10,389 nucleotides of DNA from NCBI GenBank assembly GCA_027021085.1, contig JALUVB010000128.1, positions 1 to 10,389 on the forward strand, in the 5' to 3' direction. Source of the DNA: a bacterium. Lineage in GTDB: Bacteria; CAIJMQ01; JAADFP01. Below are positions 5,584 through 10,389 of this stretch, in pieces. The position numbers were made by a program, and so were the translations under genes. The notes below the pieces were generated by a model, which was given only the letters and a program-made list of their open reading frames with translations, did no database searches and was not told the DNA's origin. The first letter of the stretch is position 1. The number at the start of each line of letters is the position of its first letter.

Positions 5584-7488
5584 TTACCTCCCTAACATCA
5601 AGAGAAGCAGAATCAGCATACCTAATAACCCCCAGGTAAGGTATGTTGGCAAAATACCTGTATGCAGAAGAGACAGGAACTTCCCCCCTACCCTGCACAA
5701 GGCGGCAACCCCCTGCCAGACATAATCCACTAATCTGTCCAGGAAAATGTAGAGAATCCGCGAGAAGAACCTGCCCAAATCTTTCAGCCAGGCATAAAAA
5801 TCGGTAAGTTTACCTTCCAGGAATTTATACACCCGGTTAAAATTCTTCCACTCTTGCAACGTTTTATAAAACTGAACTCCCGAAAAGTCCATATCTTTCT
5901 CTACTTTCTCTCCTCCTATATATGAACCCGTGCTACGATACTTTACTCCCTTGCTCAATAGATAAATAATGCCGCCCAGAATGAACCCTACTATAATAAG
6001 ATAGGTAGTTAAAGTAGGACTCCACCAGCCAATCCACTGGGCCGGAGAAGGTAAAGAAACTACTGGCCCAAGGAACGAATTTATTATGAGAGGATAAGCA
6101 AATATTCCGAATATCACACATAAAGAAGCAAGCACCCCCATGGGCAGCCACATTGACCAGTGAACCTCCTTTATCCGGCGGCCAAAATCTTTCCCTCTAC
6201 CCAAAAACACCGAGTGGATTACTTTTATAAAGGAAGCCAGGGTTAAGGCAGAGCCAAATATTGCTGCCACCAGCCAGATTATCCAGGTCCTTATCCCCTG
6301 GTTTCCCAGCTCCACCAGGCCCTGGTAAATCATCCACTTGGAGAAGAACCCGTTGAAAGGAGGGATTCCGGAGATAGAGAAAGTAGCAATCAAAAAGGTT
6401 ACAAAGGTCACCGGCATTAAATTCCCCAATCCGCCTAACTTTTCCAATTCAGCCGTCCCTGTTCTCTTCTCCACAGCTCCGCCTCCCAAAAAGAGGGAGG
6501 ATTTATAAATAGAATTATTAATCATGTGGAATAACCCACCCGCTACGGCTAATGGAATCCCGGAACCAATTCCCAACACCATGTAACCCACCTGGCTGAC
6601 CGCATGGTAAGAAAGCAATCTTTTAAAGTTTTTCTGGATTAATGCCAGGAGAACCCCACCCATTATAGTAAGAGAACCAATAAACATCAAAGCCTGGGAA
6701 ACTCCACTCCCTACTTTAAGGGAAAAGAAATCAAAAGATATACGATAAAGTAGATAAATACCTAAAAGTTTATCCAGACTGGCAGGAAGAAGTGCCATTA
6801 CCGGTACTGGAGCATCTTCCGATACCCGGGGTATCCAGGAGTGGAAAGGAAATGCACCTGCTTTTCCCAGACTCCCTGCTACCAACAGGAAGAAGGCTGC
6901 CACAGGCAAGCCTCCCTTGAGAGACACCGGGGAAAACCCATTCATGCGTCCCGTTCCCGTGAGGTTCATTAAAATCAGTATTCCCAACAGGAGAAGCAGG
7001 TCCGCTCCTCCCACCACTGTCATGGCATGTGAGGCAGAAGAGATAGACCCCAGAGAAGTTAATCCGTAAAGGAAAAGTAGCAACAATCCCCAGAAAAATA
7101 TAAATAGGATAAAATTGTTGGCAAGAAGCACTCCTATACTCGCCCCCACGCTTCCCAGGAGATAAGCATAGAATTCCTTCTCTCTTTCCCGCCCACGGTA
7201 ATAAACAAGGGAATAAATAACGGTGAGAAAACCGAATAAGGCTACAAAGAGGACTAAGAAGGATGAGAGGGTAGAAGTACGTAAATCAAAGCCAAAACCT
7301 AAAGGTGAAAAGATAGGTACGGAGAAGAAAAAGGAAGGCTTGACTACAATTTTCATGGCCAGGATAAAGGTATAAAGAGTAGCAAGGAAAGCAACAGCTT
7401 CTCTCCATCCTTTGCGAACCGGGAAAACCAGCGAAATAATCGCACCTAAGAAAGGAAGAGAAAGAAGCCAGAGAACCAAACTAAGCAT
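5584..7488 (-). CDS. NuoL/MrpA-N-like antiporter subunit, lacking the TM5 glutamate
   Basis: A 634-aa polytopic protein of the NuoL/MrpA/HyfB family. The channel lysines and histidine are present: Lys209 (GSLGKAGAFPFHSWIP), Lys240 (LDKLLGIY), His321, Lys329 and Lys384 (FFSKWM). The near-universal TM5 Trp-Glu pair is Trp133-Gly134 (FFWGLLLL), so the charge that pairs with the TM7 lysine is missing. After the 14-helix core, residues ~515-634 contain SYIGGEKV, a long amphipathic stretch rich in Phe, Tyr, Lys and Trp, and a final hydrophobic helix. This resembles the lateral helix plus TM16 of NuoL/MrpA, or the role of MbhI. The ATG directly follows the previous TAG, and GGGAGG lies 7 nt upstream. 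The following gene supplies the MrpA C-terminal domains, so this is best read as the N-terminal half of a split MrpA. Confidence 0.88.
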   Translation of the reverse strand: MLSLVLWLLSLPFLGAIISLVFPVRKGWREAVAFLATLYTFILAMKIVVKPSFFFSVPIFSPLGFGFDLRTSTLSSFLVLFVALFGFLTVIYSLVYYRGREREKEFYAYLLGSVGASIGVLLANNFILFIFFWGLLLLFLYGLTSLGSISSASHAMTVVGGADLLLLLGILILMNLTGTGRMNGFSPVSLKGGLPVAAFFLLVAGSLGKAGAFPFHSWIPRVSEDAPVPVMALLPASLDKLLGIYLLYRISFDFFSLKVGSGVSQALMFIGSLTIMGGVLLALIQKNFKRLLSYHAVSQVGYMVLGIGSGIPLAVAGGLFHMINNSIYKSSLFLGGGAVEKRTGTAELEKLGGLGNLMPVTFVTFLIATFSISGIPPFNGFFSKWMIYQGLVELGNQGIRTWIIWLVAAIFGSALTLASFIKVIHSVFLGRGKDFGRRIKEVHWSMWLPMGVLASLCVIFGIFAYPLIINSFLGPVVSLPSPAQWIGWWSPTLTTYLIIVGFILGGIIYLLSKGVKYRSTGSYIGGEKVEKDMDFSGVQFYKTLQEWKNFNRVYKFLEGKLTDFYAWLKDLGRFFSRILYIFLDRLVDYVWQGVAALCRVGGKFLSLLHTGILPTYLTWGLLGMLILLLLMLGR

Positions 7489-8883
7489 CTATTTACCTCC
7501 CAGAAAAGCAAAAAATGGATAAGAATATTCAAGGAAATAAGGCGCAATTAATCCTATTGCCAGAGAAAGCAAGCCCAGTAAAAATACACTTCCTACCATT
7601 ACTGCTTTGCCCTCTTTCACCCTGCTATTGGCAGAGGTCACTTCTCCTCCGAATACTCTAATCATTAAACGACTGAGATAGAGAAGAGTAAGTACAGAGG
7701 AAAGAATAGCACCCATGGCTAATCCAGGATGACCGGAATCTACAATTCCTTTAATTATCATAAGTTTCGGGAAAAAACCAGCCAGAGGAGGGAAGCCCAT
7801 TATCGAAAAAGCACAGAGCGTCATGGAGAAAGCAGTAATCGGCATACCCTTCCTTAAACCGCCCAATTTGTCCAGGTCTCTTGTCCCGGTAGCCCTCTCT
7901 ACCACCCCTGCTCCCAGGAACAGTCCCCCTTTGGCTATGGCATGGGCTACAAAGTAGAGAATTGCTGCTGACCAGCCTATCCTGGTGAAAAGAGCAAATC
8001 CCATGAAAATGAAACCAAGCTGGCTTACCGTAGAATAGGCAATTACTCTTTTCATGTCATTGACCAAGAATGCTCCGGCTCCGGCTGCCAGGGAGGAAAG
8101 AAGAGCAAGAATAAAGAAAGATTCCCAGAAGGAAGTATGGGTTAAATAAAAGAGCCTTACAAAAACAACCAGGCCAAGTTTTGCCACTATCCCGGAAAGA
8201 ACCGCACTCATGGGTGAAGGAGCCACAGGATGCGCATCGGGCAGCCAGGTATGCATCGGGAAAGTAGCAGACTTTGCTATAACTCCCAGGAGGATTAGAA
8301 TCAAAGAGGGATAGGCTACGGAAGAACCAATATCTCTTAATCTGATAAGGTCCAGGGTGCCCGTGCTTTTGTAAATCCACAGGATTCCCAGCAACATCAA
8401 AGAAGAACCCAGGAAAGTCATTAGTAAAGTCTTATCGGCAATCCTTACAATTCTCTTCTTCCTGTAAAACCCTATCAACCTCCAGGTGGAAACTGCTACC
8501 AGTTCCCAGAAAATGTAGAGAAGAAGCAGGTTCCGGGAGTATGATGCCCCCACTAACCCGGCAATAAGCAGCAAAGTAAACGAATGGAATTCGTTAGTGT
8601 GCTTTTCTCCGGAAAGGTAGGATGAAGCATAGAACAATGATATTGCTCCTAACAGAGTGAAAACAGCGGAGAAAATAAGCGTGAAATAATCAACCATGAA
8701 GAATGAGGAAGTATAAGGCAGCGACACATTCTTACTAAAGCCAAAATATATGAGCAAGGAGAAAGAAACAAGAGGAAGAACCGTTGAGAAGAAATTTCTT
8801 ACCTTTTCCTTCCAGAGCCAGGCAAAACCAGCACCAAGAAGCGGAAGAATCAATGGTAAAAGCATTAAGAACTTATCTTGCAT
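7489..8883 (-). CDS. Additional MrpD/NuoM-like antiporter subunit of the hydrogenase
   Basis: A 464-aa 14-helix protein of the proton-antiporter family. It keeps the full set of charged residues: Glu127 on TM5 (FWELVAVSTW), Lys204 on TM7 (VIAKSATFPMHTWLPDAHP), Lys235 on TM8 (GIVAKLG), His314 and Lys318 on TM10, and Lys373 on TM12. It is shorter than the 634-aa neighbour and lacks a lateral-helix extension. It starts inside the large-subunit gene (11-nt overlap) with GGAG before the ATG, so it belongs with the hydrogenase module rather than with the Mrp set. It makes a third antiporter-like channel, beyond the two in Mrp and the one in Pyrococcus Mbh. The closest parallel known to me is the duplicated H/H' pair of archaeal Mbx/Mbs. 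No specific gene symbol is safe. Confidence 0.9.
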   Translation of the reverse strand: MQDKFLMLLPLILPLLGAGFAWLWKEKVRNFFSTVLPLVSFSLLIYFGFSKNVSLPYTSSFFMVDYFTLIFSAVFTLLGAISLFYASSYLSGEKHTNEFHSFTLLLIAGLVGASYSRNLLLLYIFWELVAVSTWRLIGFYRKKRIVRIADKTLLMTFLGSSLMLLGILWIYKSTGTLDLIRLRDIGSSVAYPSLILILLGVIAKSATFPMHTWLPDAHPVAPSPMSAVLSGIVAKLGLVVFVRLFYLTHTSFWESFFILALLSSLAAGAGAFLVNDMKRVIAYSTVSQLGFIFMGFALFTRIGWSAAILYFVAHAIAKGGLFLGAGVVERATGTRDLDKLGGLRKGMPITAFSMTLCAFSIMGFPPLAGFFPKLMIIKGIVDSGHPGLAMGAILSSVLTLLYLSRLMIRVFGGEVTSANSRVKEGKAVMVGSVFLLGLLSLAIGLIAPYFLEYSYPFFAFLGGK

Positions 8884-10063
8884 ACTTACTCCTTAATCTT
8901 TCTGTCTTTTCCCAGGAAAGCTTGACTAAATCCTGCTGGGTCAACCATTCTTTCTTCTCACCCCTGACAATGCCAACTCTTTCTGTACAGCAGTAGCAGG
9001 GGTCAATAGCAGCAAGTATAATCACTGCATCTGCAATCTGGCAGCCAGGGGCAGTTACTTTACAGGTAGGCAAATTAACATAAGTAGGTGCTCTTACTTT
9101 GTGCCTTATGGGCCCTGCCCCTCCGTCGCTCTTTAGGTAATGGAAAGTTTCTCCCCGGGGAGCTTCATGGTGTCCAATCCCTTCTCCCGGAGGGAATTCT
9201 CTAATAGGGGTAATAATCTCGCCTTTAACTTCTTTCAAAGCATCAAGGCACTGCTCTATAATTTTTATAGACTCGAAAGTCTCCAGTATTCTTACCACGA
9301 CCTTGTCCAGGAGGTCTCCATTTTCACAGGTAATTACATCCCAATCAAGCCTATCGTAGGCAGCGTAGGGATCATCCCTTCTCACATCTATTTTTACCCC
9401 GGAAGCCCTTACCGTAGGTCCCACTGCACCATAATTTCTGGCTTCTTCCGGAGGAAGAACCCCTACCCCTTTGAGACGGGACAGTATTACCGGGTCATCC
9501 AGCACTGCTTTGGTAATCATATCCAGGTTTTTCTTTATTCCATCCATTTCCTTCTTTATCCAGGGAATATTTTTCTCGTCAATATCCCTTCTTACTCCTC
9601 CCGGCAATAACATATCATAGTGATTTCTATTCCCGGTAAGAGCTTCAAATATATCCAATACCGGTTCTCTCCACTTCCATGCCCACATCCATACGGTATT
9701 GTATCCCAGGAAATGTCCGGCTAAACCTAACCACAGGAGATGAGAATGAATTCTTTCCAGCTCACCCACAATAGTTCTTATGTACTTGGCTCGCTCTGGA
9801 ATCTCTACCTTGCAGAGGTCCTCCACTGCATTGCAGTAAGCAATAGGATGGGAAGTGGAACATATACCGCAAATTCTGGCCACCAGGAATGTAATCTGCT
9901 GCCAGGATTTTGCCTCTGCCAGCTTCTCGATACCCCTGTGGTTGTATCCTAATTCCATATCCACATCCACCACTTTCTCACCCTCCACAGTCAAGGTGAA
10001 GTGCTCCGGTTCCTCCTGTAAAGGATGGAATGGGCCAATAGGTATTATTGTTTTACGAGCCAT
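8873..10063 (-). CDS. Group 4 [NiFe] hydrogenase large (catalytic) subunit, MbhL/HycE-like
   Basis: A 396-aa subunit that should reduce protons to H2, or the reverse, at a Ni-Fe(CN)2CO centre. The N-terminal ligand motif is RICGIC (63-68: Cys65, Cys68) with His72. The C-terminal motif is DPCYCCTER (354-362: Cys356, Cys359). With all four cysteines present, this is not a NuoD/FpoD subunit or an MbxL-type sulfur reductase. The start IPIGPFHPLQEEPEHF is typical of the group 4 N-terminus. After Arg362 there is a 34-residue tail. HycE has a similar tail, removed by an endopeptidase after the Arg of the same motif, so processing is likely. The start forms TAATG with the upstream stop, with GGAG 5 nt before it. 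It overlaps the next gene by 11 nt. An unusual third cysteine, Cys358, lies between the two ligands. Confidence 0.93.
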   Translation of the reverse strand: MARKTIIPIGPFHPLQEEPEHFTLTVEGEKVVDVDMELGYNHRGIEKLAEAKSWQQITFLVARICGICSTSHPIAYCNAVEDLCKVEIPERAKYIRTIVGELERIHSHLLWLGLAGHFLGYNTVWMWAWKWREPVLDIFEALTGNRNHYDMLLPGGVRRDIDEKNIPWIKKEMDGIKKNLDMITKAVLDDPVILSRLKGVGVLPPEEARNYGAVGPTVRASGVKIDVRRDDPYAAYDRLDWDVITCENGDLLDKVVVRILETFESIKIIEQCLDALKEVKGEIITPIREFPPGEGIGHHEAPRGETFHYLKSDGGAGPIRHKVRAPTYVNLPTCKVTAPGCQIADAVIILAAIDPCYCCTERVGIVRGEKKEWLTQQDLVKLSWEKTERLRSKYAR

Positions 10064-10389
10064 TATTTCTCCCAGTTTTTATCTTTAAGATTTTTTATAC
10101 CTTTTTCATCCCTTCTTAAGGGGTAGATTCCTTCCGGCCAATCCTCGGCAAGAAGCAAAGGTTTAAGATTAGGATGACCAACAAACTCTATTCCCAACAT
10201 CTCATGGATTTCCCGCTCAATAAACTCTGCTCCCTTTATGAGCGGAGTAATAGAGTCTACCTTGAGGTCATCCTTGGGTATCTTCACCCTTAGAGAAAAT
10301 ACCCTGCCTGTCTTATCCTCTGAGAAGTGATACAGTATCTCCATCTCTCTTCTTCCATCTACCCCCGAAGCCGTCGCCAGCCTCATATC
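10063..10389 (-). CDS. NuoC/MbhK-like 30-kDa hydrogenase subunit (partial, N-terminus cut)
   Basis: The frame is open to the right edge, and 108 residues are visible including the first codon (Asp). Family features are VDGRREMEILYHF near the start, then GAEFIEREIHEMLGIEF (53-69), GHPNLKPLLL (71-80) and EDWPEGIYPLRRDE (82-95). These match the C-terminal core of the complex I 30-kDa subunit family, which docks onto the large subunit. Met at 10386 is unlikely to be the start: it lies inside the conserved fold, and family members are usually longer, so roughly 40-70 residues are probably missing. The stop shares one base with the large-subunit ATG (TAATG). An equivalent 30-kDa protein is MbhK in Mbh and the N-terminal domain of HycE in formate hydrogenlyase; here it is separate, as in Mbh. 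Confidence 0.9.
   Translation of the reverse strand, partial: DMRLATASGVDGRREMEILYHFSEDKTGRVFSLRVKIPKDDLKVDSITPLIKGAEFIEREIHEMLGIEFVGHPNLKPLLLAEDWPEGIYPLRRDEKGIKNLKDKNWEK

Noticed and set aside
941-8883. Stand-alone Mrp antiporter operon unrelated to the hydrogenase
   Set aside because: The genes are fused to the hydrogenase genes by overlapping stops and starts on both sides (large subunit upstream, HycF-like Fe-S protein downstream), so one complex is the simpler reading.
9140-9610. 156-codon plus-strand open frame opposite the large-subunit gene
   Set aside because: It is antisense to strongly conserved hydrogenase sequence, has no family signature and no neighbouring plus-strand genes.
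8873-10063. NADH dehydrogenase NuoD or Mbx/Mbs-type sulfur reductase large subunit
   Set aside because: All four Ni-Fe cysteine ligands (RICGIC and DPCYCCTER) are present, which those relatives lack.

Overview
The window carries the downstream part of one long minus-strand operon for a membrane-bound, Mrp-linked group 4 [NiFe] hydrogenase (Mbh-like), followed at the left end by about 940 bp of repeat-rich non-coding DNA. The DNA is moderately AT-rich. Nearly every gene has a strong GGAGG-type ribosome binding site and starts on, or within a few bases of, the previous stop codon. This points to a bacterium, and the enzyme type points to an anaerobic, fermentative or H2-cycling lifestyle. The intergenic repeats (dyads ending in ...ATGACA or starting with GTCATTCC, and AGTCTAA-type heptads) resemble those I associate with uncultured candidate-phylum bacteria. 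I cannot assign a phylum from sequence alone.

Transcription runs from high to low coordinates. The right edge cuts a NuoC/MbhK-like 30-kDa subunit (10389-10063). Next is the catalytic large subunit (10063-8873), which has all four Ni-binding cysteines. Then come two antiporter-like proton-channel proteins: a 464-aa one (8883-7489) and a 634-aa NuoL/MrpA-like one (7488-5584). A complete Mrp module follows in canonical bacterial order: MrpA C-terminal (MbhD+MbhE) domains as a separate protein (5582-5022), MrpB (5025-4531), MrpC (4530-4183), MrpD (4186-2699), MrpE (2697-2194), MrpF (2184-1918) and MrpG (1881-1555). The last gene is a HycF/MbhN-like iron-sulfur protein (1558-941). The [NiFe] small subunit (NuoB/MbhJ) and the NuoH/MbhM membrane anchor are not in view and should lie beyond the right edge.

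The inferred working model is as follows. Reduced ferredoxin passes electrons through the HycF-like polyferredoxin and the unseen small subunit to the Ni-Fe centre, which reduces protons to H2. The NuoC/NuoD-like arm docks this onto a membrane arm with three antiporter-like channels plus MrpB, C, E, F and G, which would export H+ and/or exchange it for Na+. The layout combines features of archaeal Mbh (Mrp subunits with hydrogenase), bacterial Mrp antiporters (gene order A-G) and E. coli formate hydrogenlyase (HycE-like C-terminal tail, HycF-like Fe-S subunit).

The most notable points are: a third antiporter-like subunit; loss of the conserved TM5 glutamate in the 634-aa subunit (Trp-Gly instead of Trp-Glu); an MrpA split into two genes; and a CxxC...CPxH third metal-site candidate in the Fe-S protein. 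The left 940 bp holds inverted-repeat elements, a tandem heptad array and a plus-strand hairpin with a T-tract, but no convincing gene.
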